From V1-33 sp964523105 (GTDB lineage: Bacteria; Verrucomicrobiota; Verrucomicrobiia; Verrucomicrobiales; V1-33), in NCBI GenBank assembly GCA_964523105.1, contig CAZFZN010000013.1, forward strand, positions 62,001 through 126,000: a DNA stretch of 64,000 bases, given 5' to 3'. The position numbers and the translations under genes are program-made. Each line of letters begins with the position of its first letter. The first letter of the stretch is position 1. The notes under the pieces were generated by a model that was not told the origin of the DNA, made no database searches, and saw only the letters and a program-made list of their open reading frames with translations. Of this stretch, positions 7,647 to 14,707 are shown in pieces.

Positions 7647-10247
7647 TCACCACGTCCGCGTGAGCCGGAAGAATCCGCGGCCGCCGGGGGGCAGCGCCGG
7701 CTGGATGCTGAAGAACGGGCCGGCGGTGATGCGCGGGTCGGTGACGGTGCCCCAGGGACCGTTCAGGGCGGCGGACGATTCGGCATACCAGTCGGGGTGA
7801 GTGTTGGGCCACAACAGCAGCACGGCGCCGCCCGGGGCCATGATGACCGGCACCGGAGAGGATTCATCCGCGTCCGGAATGCCGTCGCCATCGCGGTCGC
7901 CGCCGAATCTCCGGCCCTGACCGTAGGGCACGCCCATCCACGTGAGGGAATCTCCGGGCTGCAGCTGTTCCAGCAGGCCCAGATTGTCCAGCGGCGGATC
8001 GCCGGTGCGGTCGCTGCGGTAAAGATAGGCTTCGTTGGCGTAGTCGAGGTAAAACTGCCGCTGCCGGCCGTGCAGGAGGCCGCGCACCACGACCTCGCAA
8101 CTGCCGCGCGCCGCCTGGTTTTCCAGTTCCGCGATGTCGATCTGCACGGGGATGGCGGTGCGGTTCTCCACCGTCGCGGTGACTTCATAGCCGACCGCCG
8201 GAGCCGTGCCCGTGTCGAGTGTCAGGATGAACGCTTTGACGTCGGCGAACTGCTGAGTGTTGCTCAGTTCCGAGAGCACATAGGGATGCACCGTGGGCAG
8301 GGAAGAGCCCGTGCCGTCGTGCAGCATGCCGAAGCCGCTCAGGGTGCTGCTTCCGATCTGGGGGAAGAAGTTGATCTTTTGATAAACGAGCGCCAGCGAC
8401 GGGTCCTTGATGGGCTGGGTGGAGCCAACCTCGTTCATCAGATCGATGTTATGGCCGGTGGTGGCGGGCAGCACGTGGCAGACGGCGCAGTGGTTGTTGT
8501 GCGTGCCGAAGAGGTTGCGTCCGCTGGTGGTGTTGCCCAGCTCGAAGATGACCGGCGGCGTGCGGTCGAGCTTCAAATGCGGATTCGGATGATGCCGCAG
8601 GGAATTGATATAACCGGCGAGGGCGTTGATGTCCGCCTCCCCGAGTTCGAAGCCGCCCATGAGCTTGTCGAAGGTGGGATTGAAACTCTGCAGCGTGGGC
8701 CGGTCGCCGCGCCAGTGGAAGGGCGCCGCCGCGGTGGTGCCGTCGTGCAGGCCGCGCAGCGTTTGCGTGGTCATCGGGCCCTTCATGGGATGCATCGTCC
8801 GCGGACGGTCGGTGAGGTCGTGCGCCGAGATGTTCTTGCCGTTCACCGTGATCATATCGCCGCCGGGATCGCCGAGATCCCACGCGAGCCCGTCTCGGTC
8901 CGCGTCGAGGTGGCAGCTCGCGCAGGAGGCCGTGCCGTTGCCTGACAATCGCGCGTCGAACAGAAATCCGCGCCCGTTTTTCACCGCGGACGGCATGGGG
9001 TCGTGACTGCCGGCCGGCACCTCCGCGAGCACCGCGGCCGAAGCGGTATCGATCACGGTGACACTGTTCGACAGCTTGTTCATCACAAAGAGCCGGCCGA
9101 TGCCGGCGTGCAGGGCCAGGGCGCGCGGGCCGCGCATGGCGGAACTGTTTCCGGAGGGCCGCACGTCCACCCGGGTGGCGACGCTGCCGTCGGTCAGGAC
9201 TTTGGCCACGCGGTCGCTGGCAAACGCCGCCACCCAGAGATGCGATCCGTCCGGCGCAAAGACCAGAGCCGTGGGCTGCGCGAGCGACGTTTCCTGCGCC
9301 GCCGGATTCGGCAGGGTGCCGTAATCGAGACCCTCATTGAGATCGAATGCCTCCGGGGTGCCCGACGGCAGGAGAATCTTCGTGACGCGGTTGTCCACAA
9401 AGTGCCCGCGCAGCGCCGGCTCGAATTTTGTCAGGTTGAGGGCTTCCGTGTTCGCCGTCCACAGGTCGCCGCTCACCGGATGCACCGCGAGGTCGAAGTG
9501 GTTCGTGCCCGCTCCTCCGAAATGCCCCAGCACCTCCATCGTCTCGGCATTGATCTCCGCCACGTCATGGTCCAGCACGGTGAAATTGATGCGCACGTCG
9601 CTCGCCGGCACGATCAGCGCCGTCCGCGGCGGCGGAGGCAGTGTTTGGTTCACCGGCGGTGGCTGGGGCGGCGCCTGCGTGTGCGGCAGGATGGTGGTGC
9701 GGTTCCCGGAAAGCTGAAAGGCGGCGTAAACCCGCGTGCCCGCCGCGTTCACCGTGAGTGCGCGCGGATAAAGGCCGTAGGGATCGAGCACCGCCAGTTC
9801 CGCCCGGGTCGCCGCATCGAACACGCGAATGTTGTTGCTCCGCGCACAGCTCACGAAGGCCTTCCCTCCGGCAAACACGACGTCCGCCGGCTCGTCCCCC
9901 GCCCGCAGCGTGGCCAGCACTTTCCGGCCGCTCAGGGAGACGGCACTCACGGAATCCGACAGCTCGTTCACCGCCCGGACTTCGTCGTTGGTTCGCGCCT
10001 TGAGCGACACCGGCTCCATGCCGACGGGAATTTCCGCCACGAGCACCGGCGCAGGATTTGCCGGATTGGAAACATCGAACACCGAAAGCCTTGCGTCCGG
10101 GGAATTCAGCACCAGCAGCCGCGAGCCGTCCGGCGTCAGGCCGATGGAGTGCGTGTGGCGTGCTTCGTAATGAACATAGGGCGTCTGCGCCCGGGATGCG
10201 GGCAGCGTGAATATAAGTGCCGCGGCACAAAGGGGTATGTGGTTCAC
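7647..10247 (-). CDS. Secreted beta-propeller protein with cytochrome c peroxidase-like hemes
   Basis: An 866-residue exported protein. After a signal peptide (residues 1-20, ending ASRA), the first half is a YVTN-type beta-propeller, with repeated blades such as GSRLLVLNSPDARLSVFDV. The second half contains two heme c motifs, CASCH and CAVCH, in a context like di-heme cytochrome c peroxidase/MauG proteins (DRDGLAWDLGDPGG, GFGMLHDGTG). A C-terminal DRDGDGIPDADES calcium-type loop and a GFFRLTRTW end follow. The start is GTG at 10245-10247. It probably performs periplasmic or extracellular electron transfer or substrate oxidation; the substrate is unknown. Confidence 0.82.
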   Translation of the reverse strand: MNHIPLCAAALIFTLPASRAQTPYVHYEARHTHSIGLTPDGSRLLVLNSPDARLSVFDVSNPANPAPVLVAEIPVGMEPVSLKARTNDEVRAVNELSDSVSAVSLSGRKVLATLRAGDEPADVVFAGGKAFVSCARSNNIRVFDAATRAELAVLDPYGLYPRALTVNAAGTRVYAAFQLSGNRTTILPHTQAPPQPPPVNQTLPPPPRTALIVPASDVRINFTVLDHDVAEINAETMEVLGHFGGAGTNHFDLAVHPVSGDLWTANTEALNLTKFEPALRGHFVDNRVTKILLPSGTPEAFDLNEGLDYGTLPNPAAQETSLAQPTALVFAPDGSHLWVAAFASDRVAKVLTDGSVATRVDVRPSGNSSAMRGPRALALHAGIGRLFVMNKLSNSVTVIDTASAAVLAEVPAGSHDPMPSAVKNGRGFLFDARLSGNGTASCASCHLDADRDGLAWDLGDPGGDMITVNGKNISAHDLTDRPRTMHPMKGPMTTQTLRGLHDGTTAAAPFHWRGDRPTLQSFNPTFDKLMGGFELGEADINALAGYINSLRHHPNPHLKLDRTPPVIFELGNTTSGRNLFGTHNNHCAVCHVLPATTGHNIDLMNEVGSTQPIKDPSLALVYQKINFFPQIGSSTLSGFGMLHDGTGSSLPTVHPYVLSELSNTQQFADVKAFILTLDTGTAPAVGYEVTATVENRTAIPVQIDIAELENQAARGSCEVVVRGLLHGRQRQFYLDYANEAYLYRSDRTGDPPLDNLGLLEQLQPGDSLTWMGVPYGQGRRFGGDRDGDGIPDADESSPVPVIMAPGGAVLLLWPNTHPDWYAESSAALNGPWGTVTDPRITAGPFFSIQPALPPGGRGFFRLTRTW

Positions 10248-10479
10248 AGTGGTCGGTGTTGGCGAGGGGAACAGATGCCGGCGCAGGTCGGGGACCGCGC
10301 GCCGGCAGGGATGGATTATAAACTGCCAGGGCCTTTCTGGAAAGTGCCGGAATTCACCTTTGGAAAGACGGATAAATCAGGGCGGCTCCAGTGGCCCGGG
10401 ATTCCAGCCCTCCTGTCCCAGCGCTCTTTCGCACGGGACTTGAAATCGCGTCTCTCTGTTGTCGCGATACCGCGGTGAA

Positions 10480-11892
10480 TTATGGCATCACGGGCTCTTT
10501 GAAGAGGCGTACGTCGGGCCCCAGAAACTCCACATCGCGGCTGACGGCATCCTTGCCGTCCACAGGCCGGGCGATGACGCGGAACTTGAATTCGCCCGTG
10601 TAGTCGGCCCTGGCCATCGTCAGCACAATGGTCTGCTGCAATTCCTGCTGCGGGGCGACGGTGACCTCCTTTTCCATGCCGCTGATGCGCAGCGCCGCCG
10701 GGGCTCCCTCCACGCTGAGCGCATACTTCACCGGTTCGTCGGCCTTGCTGACGAGGCGGAAGAGAAACTGGTTCCGCACCTCATTCTGATCCACCATGAA
10801 CGGCACGCCCCGCATGCGGACGACGGTCATGTCGAAGGTGTGCACTCTTGTCAGGCCAAAGGCGAACGCCGCGGCGCCGAGCAGCATGAGCACGCCGTAA
10901 ACGAAGATGCGCGGGCGGAGGATGCGGCGCTTTTTTCCGGCAAGACCCTTGAGGGAATCGTAGCGCACCAGCCCGCGCGGGCGCTGCAGTTTGGCCATGA
11001 TGTCATCGCAGGCATCGACGCAGGCGGCGCAGCCGATGCATTCGAGCTGGAGACCGTTCCGAATGTCGATGCCCGTGGGGCACACCTGCACACAGCGGCG
11101 GCAGTCGATGCAATGCCCGGCACCGGGATCACCCGCTTTGCCGCGCGGCTCACCGCGCAGCTTGTCATAACCGATGGTCATGGTGTCGTCGTCGCTGAGC
11201 GCGGACTGGAGACGGCCGTAGGGACACATCACGATGCAAAACTGCTCGCGGAACCAGCTGAAGCAGAAATAGAGCACGCCGGTGAGAGCCATCACGCCCA
11301 CAAAGAGAATCCAGTGCTTGCCCGGCGACTCCTGCATGTAGCGGTAAAGCGTGGGCAGGGAGATGAAGTAGCTGATGAAGATGTGCGCGATGGCGCCGGC
11401 GCAGGCGAGGTAAAGTGCGTGCTTCACCGCGCGGCGCACCGTTTTGGAGAACCCCCACGGCGCGGCATCGAGTTTCTTCCGGGCCGCGGCATCGCCGTCG
11501 ATGAACCGCTCGATGCGCCGGAAGACGTGCTCCAGAAATACGGTGTAGGGACAGGCCCAGCCGCACCAGATTCTTCCCAGCAGCGCCGTGACGAAGAAGA
11601 GCGTAAAGCCCACGCCGCTGATAACAAAAAAGAGCAGCCACACATCCTGCACCAGAAGTGTCAGGCCCATGAGGTGAAAGCGGCGGTGCTCCACATCGAG
11701 GAACACCGCAGGGTGTCCGTTGATCGGAATCCACGGCAGCAGGATGTAGATCGCGATGAGCAGCAGCCCGGTGACGCGACGCGCGAGGGTGAAGCGCCCT
11801 TTCACATCGGCGGGATGCAAAAAGGGGCGCGAGCCGTCAGGATTGATCGTCGTGACGGATTCGAGCGAAGGGCGGCGCAGGGGGGCGGACAT
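10480..11892 (-). CDS. ccoG: Cytochrome cbb3 oxidase accessory protein CcoG
   Basis: A 470-residue membrane ferredoxin-like protein of the CcoG/FixG/RdxA family, which reduces copper for insertion into the cbb3 oxidase. It shows the N-terminal membrane segments, the conserved WCGWACPYTVFLEH motif, two 4Fe-4S clusters (CIDCRRCVQVCP and CIGCAACVDACD) and a C-terminal periplasmic Ig-like FixG domain. The length is normal for the family. It is the last gene of the oxidase locus, 30 bp after ccoP on the same strand. Confidence 0.95.
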   Translation of the reverse strand: MSAPLRRPSLESVTTINPDGSRPFLHPADVKGRFTLARRVTGLLLIAIYILLPWIPINGHPAVFLDVEHRRFHLMGLTLLVQDVWLLFFVISGVGFTLFFVTALLGRIWCGWACPYTVFLEHVFRRIERFIDGDAAARKKLDAAPWGFSKTVRRAVKHALYLACAGAIAHIFISYFISLPTLYRYMQESPGKHWILFVGVMALTGVLYFCFSWFREQFCIVMCPYGRLQSALSDDDTMTIGYDKLRGEPRGKAGDPGAGHCIDCRRCVQVCPTGIDIRNGLQLECIGCAACVDACDDIMAKLQRPRGLVRYDSLKGLAGKKRRILRPRIFVYGVLMLLGAAAFAFGLTRVHTFDMTVVRMRGVPFMVDQNEVRNQFLFRLVSKADEPVKYALSVEGAPAALRISGMEKEVTVAPQQELQQTIVLTMARADYTGEFKFRVIARPVDGKDAVSRDVEFLGPDVRLFKEPVMP

Positions 11893-11922
11893 CGGGGGAG
11901 GAGGGGCTGGGGGTTATGGCCG

Positions 11923-12606
11923 TTATTTGGGCGGTGTCGGAGCCGGCGCGGGCGCGGCAGGCCCGGGAGCCGGCGCCGCGCCATCGCTCATGTAGGTCCC
12001 CGGCCCGGTGACTGCGCCGGGATCCTTCTGGTCGTGATGGCTCATCACGAAGGCGACGACTTTGGCGGTGTCGGAAGGGCCGAGCACCTGTTCCCACGGC
12101 GGCATCTGCACCGGAGCGGTTTTGTCAGGCGTGCCTTTGCTGATCATGCGAAAGAGGGACATCGGCGTGTTGCCGTATTTCCATTCCTTGTCATGCAGGG
12201 GAAGTCCGGGAAGCTTGACGCCGCCGGCCATGGCGGTCAGGTCGGGCGCGTGGCAGGCGACGCAGTATTTCTCGTAATTGACCTTCCCTTCGGCGACCAT
12301 CTGACTGCTCCGGCTCCATTCCCAGAGGACGTTGTCATCCATTTTCGCCAGCATGGCTTCGAGTTCCCTTGCCTTGAGCGACTGGATGCGGGCGATCTCG
12401 GTCGTGACGCTTTGGTGATCCGTGCGGAACCAGCCCATCTGGTAATAGAGAAACCAGTAGAGCACGAACCAGACGATGGTGAAATAGAAGGTAAAGAGCC
12501 ACCAGTTGGGCAGGCGCTGATCATATTCCTGAATGCCGTCGAAAACGTGGGGACGGAGTTCGGGCGTGCCGGGAGCGGAGGGCTTGGGGGCAGATTCCTG
12601 TGACAT
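11923..12606 (-). CDS. ccoP: cbb3-type cytochrome c oxidase subunit III (single-heme CcoP)
   Basis: A 227-residue subunit. The N-terminal CcoP domain (FDGIQEYDQRLPNWW, then a membrane helix FTFYFTIVWFVLYWFLYY) is followed by one cytochrome c domain with CVACH and a distal Met region (VQMPPWEQ). Most CcoP proteins carry two heme c sites; here only one CxxCH is present and the tail is a short Pro/Ala-rich stretch (PAPAPTPPK). The start is the ATG at 12604-12606 (MSQESAPK); an upstream extension to 12786 reads through non-family sequence. It is separated from ccoQ by 1.9 kb of unrelated genes. Confidence 0.93.
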   Translation of the reverse strand: MSQESAPKPSAPGTPELRPHVFDGIQEYDQRLPNWWLFTFYFTIVWFVLYWFLYYQMGWFRTDHQSVTTEIARIQSLKARELEAMLAKMDDNVLWEWSRSSQMVAEGKVNYEKYCVACHAPDLTAMAGGVKLPGLPLHDKEWKYGNTPMSLFRMISKGTPDKTAPVQMPPWEQVLGPSDTAKVVAFVMSHHDQKDPGAVTGPGTYMSDGAAPAPGPAAPAPAPTPPK

Positions 12607-12757
12607 TGTGATTGGGGTAATGATGGCAGCGTCACTCTGACCGGCCCGTTCCGCCCTGCCCGGCATCGCTTGTGAACTCCTGCGCGGATTTTGGCGCTCC
12701 AGGACGACCGGATTTGCACTGGCGCGGCCGCAGGGCGGGGCCACGTCAGCCGCTCCG

Positions 12758-13414
12758 ATGAAGGCCCATCTCCCGCACCATCCCACGCAGCTCTATCTTT
12801 TCCGCCACGGCGAGGTGGAGGCGCAGTACCACCGCGTCTTCGGCGGCAGCCGCATCGACATGGCGCTGTCCCCGCTCGGCCACGAACAGGGCGCCGCACT
12901 CGCGAGGTGGATGAACGGCAGCGCGCTGGATGCCATTTACGCCAGCCCGATGCTCCGTGTGCAGCAGACCATCGCCCCGCTGGCCGCTGCCCGCGGATTG
13001 CAGCCGGTGCTGCTGCCGGACCTGCAGGAGGTCGATTTCGGCGACTGGACCGGACTGCGCTGGGAACAGGTGCAGGAAAAGTTCGGCATCAGCGCCTTCG
13101 ACTGGCTGGAAGTGCTCGACGCCGCCGGCATTCCTCACGGCGAATCCGCCGCGCACCTCGTGGCGCGCGTCGCTCCCTGCCTGCGGCAAATTCTTCACGA
13201 CAATCCGCACCGCAGCGTCGCCATCGCCTGCCACGGCGGCATCATCCGCGTCATCCTCTCCCTGCTGCTCGATTCGCCGCTCTCCCGCATGGCCCACTTC
13301 AATATCGAATATGGCAGCGTCACCGTGGTGGAACTGCTGCCGGAGAAAAAGCACGCCGTCGAAATCGAACTGCTCAACTGCTGCCCGCTGCGGGACGGGT
13401 TCCGGGCCGGGTGA
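12758..13414 (+). CDS. Histidine phosphatase (phosphoglycerate mutase-like)
   Basis: A 218-residue member of the histidine phosphatase superfamily. The phosphoacceptor motif LFRHGE is at about residue 15, followed by the family pattern SPLGHEQG, YASPMLRVQQT, the acid/base region LQEVDFGDW, and the second catalytic His in ACHGG. The substrate is unknown; CobC-like, phosphoglycerate mutase-like and sugar-phosphatase roles are all possible. It is on the opposite strand to the surrounding oxidase genes. Its 3' end (13382-13407) is repeated with one mismatch at 14013-14038, on the far side of the toxin-antitoxin pair. Confidence 0.85.
   Translation: MKAHLPHHPTQLYLFRHGEVEAQYHRVFGGSRIDMALSPLGHEQGAALARWMNGSALDAIYASPMLRVQQTIAPLAAARGLQPVLLPDLQEVDFGDWTGLRWEQVQEKFGISAFDWLEVLDAAGIPHGESAAHLVARVAPCLRQILHDNPHRSVAIACHGGIIRVILSLLLDSPLSRMAHFNIEYGSVTVVELLPEKKHAVEIELLNCCPLRDGFRAG
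13382..13407 (+). repeat. 26-bp near-perfect direct repeat, left copy
   Basis: TGCCCGCTGCGGGACGGGTT is followed by CCGGGC here and TCGGGC in the right copy at 14013-14038: one mismatch in 26. The left copy lies in the last codons of the histidine phosphatase. The pair brackets the toxin-antitoxin module, about 631 bp apart. Confidence 0.8.
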
Positions 13415-13416
13415 AA

Positions 13417-13677
13417 TCAGATATCCCTGCCGAACGACTGCCGCGTGCCAACCCACACCCAAACGACGGAATCGCCATCGCGTTCACAAACCGCGCGATA
13501 GCCTCCGCCGAACCTCACAGACCAGAAGTTGCGCGGACCTTTGAGTTTCTTGAAGTGCAGGCTCGGATGATCAGGATTCTCCATGAACCGCTCGTAAGCG
13601 TGCCGCGCCTGAGCGCGCACGGGCGGCGGGAGCGCGTGGTAGAGACGCCAGAAATCGTCATTGGCGGCGGACTTCAC
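13417..13677 (-). CDS. RelE/ParE-type toxin
   Basis: An 86-residue protein with the RelE/ParE fold pattern: an N-terminal helix pair (FWRLYHALPPPVRAQARHAYERF), the central LHFKKLKGPRNFWSVRFGGGYRAV strand region (split here by description) and C-terminal WVWVGTRQSF. Relatives cleave mRNA on the ribosome or poison gyrase. The GTG start at 13675-13677 is chosen because it overlaps the antitoxin stop as GTGA, the arrangement expected for coupled translation; a longer reading from 13782 would lie inside the antitoxin gene. Confidence 0.75.
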   Translation of the reverse strand: MKSAANDDFWRLYHALPPPVRAQARHAYERFMENPDHPSLHFKKLKGPRNFWSVRFGGGYRAVCERDGDSVVWVWVGTRQSFGRDI

Positions 13678-13943
13678 AGCCGCGCAGGATCCACTGGTTG
13701 CGGCTTCGAGCGGGAAAGACTGGCATCCACCCCGCGGGTGAACGCCGCGACTGTCGCTTCGTCGTCGAAGAGCCGGGCCCATCCGGCCTCATCCTCTTCA
13801 TCCACTTCGTCAAACGCCGCCGCCGCTTCCTGTGCTTTGAGGAAGCGCGCAAATTGCACGAGGGTTGCCTGATTGGCCGGCCGCAGGCTGCGGAAAAGGT
13901 CAGCCAGCGAGTCCACCGGGGGCAGCGTCATGGTTTGTGACAT
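13674..13943 (-). CDS. Antitoxin of a RelE/ParE-type module
   Basis: An 89-residue acidic protein directly upstream of, and overlapping by 4 bp, the RelE/ParE-like toxin. The N-terminal half is helical (LADLFRSLRPANQATLVQFA) and probably mediates dimerisation or DNA binding; the middle is strongly acidic (DEVDEEDE). I do not recognise a named antitoxin family, so the call rests on position, size and overlap. A start at 13931 is an alternative. The module sits within the split cbb3 locus. Confidence 0.65.
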   Translation of the reverse strand: MSQTMTLPPVDSLADLFRSLRPANQATLVQFARFLKAQEAAAAFDEVDEEDEAGWARLFDDEATVAAFTRGVDASLSRSKPQPVDPARL

Positions 13944-14012
13944 GGGCTGAGAATACTCAGCGACTGCGGAATGTCGAAAGTGTTTTCACTGGCCGGAGCA
14001 GCTCTGCTCAGT

Positions 14013-14038
14013 TGCCCGCTGCGGGACGGGTTTCGGGC
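14013..14038 (+). repeat. 26-bp near-perfect direct repeat, right copy
   Basis: Matches 13382-13407 with one mismatch. This copy is outside any confident gene, 70 bp beyond the start of the antitoxin gene. Confidence 0.8.
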
Positions 14039-14090
14039 TTGCCTGTCGCGCCGGCCATGCTCACGTCAGGTCACGGTTGAGCCAACTCGC

Positions 14091-14525
14091 ATGAGCGCCG
14101 CGCGCATCTTTAACCCCCTGCTGATAGCAGTGTTGTTAACACCCGCAGCCTCGCACTGCGGCAGTCAGGCTGAAACCCTGCAACTCCCCACGGCCTCGTT
14201 CGTCTCGTACGCACCGCTTTGCATGGTCGCGAGTTACTGGGGTTGCCTTTTCCTGCTGCGATGGGGACAAGTGGCCCGGTACCGGGAAGTCATCGGGCTG
14301 GCTGCAGGTGTGTTCTTTGCAGCATGGCCGTTTGTGCTTCTCCACTCACTTACTGCCGCACTGCCGCTGCCGCGCTGGCTGACACAGGAGGAGCGTTTGC
14401 GGCTGAAAGCGGTGTTCCCGCATCCCTTCGTCCTCCAACTTGCCACAGGCGAAGGCTTCACCATTCGCGTCCGCCGCAGTGATCAATGTGAGGCGCTGTC
14501 CGCTTTCGTTGCCTCCATCCGGTGA
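14091..14525 (+). CDS. Small membrane protein, unknown
   Basis: A 144-residue reading frame with an N-terminal hydrophobic segment and two further likely membrane helices (LCMVASYWGCLFLLRW, GLAAGVFFAAWPFVLLHSL), then a soluble tail. No family recognised. The first part has lower GC and less biased codons than its neighbours, consistent with foreign origin. It converges on ccoQ and overlaps its 3' end by 43 bp, which suggests that its arrival changed the end of ccoQ. The start at 14091 is a guess; translation could begin at 13971. Confidence 0.45.
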   Translation: MSAARIFNPLLIAVLLTPAASHCGSQAETLQLPTASFVSYAPLCMVASYWGCLFLLRWGQVARYREVIGLAAGVFFAAWPFVLLHSLTAALPLPRWLTQEERLRLKAVFPHPFVLQLATGEGFTIRVRRSDQCEALSAFVASIR

Positions 14526-14701
14526 CTCCGCCCCGGCGGTTCGTCCTCCAGAGCGAGGCGACCCATGCGGTCGGCCTCGGATTTCTTCATGCGCAGCGCG
14601 CGGAAGAAGAAGAAGAGAAACACGGCGAGGGTGAGCGCGAAGCCGCCGATGGCGAGGACGGTTTGCCACTCCCACATGGCGGGATTGAGTTTGCGGAACA
14701 T
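14483..14701 (-). CDS. ccoQ: cbb3 oxidase small subunit CcoQ-like
   Basis: A 72-residue single-span protein immediately downstream (6 bp) of ccoNO on the same strand. The helix FALTLAVFLFFFFRAL is followed by a short charged segment (MKKSEADRMGRLALEDEP), typical of CcoQ/FixQ proteins that stabilise the oxidase. The last 20 residues look unlike the family and overlap the convergent small membrane gene. Confidence 0.8.
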   Translation of the reverse strand: MFRKLNPAMWEWQTVLAIGGFALTLAVFLFFFFRALRMKKSEADRMGRLALEDEPPGRSHRMEATKADSASH

Positions 14702-14707
14702 GGTGTG

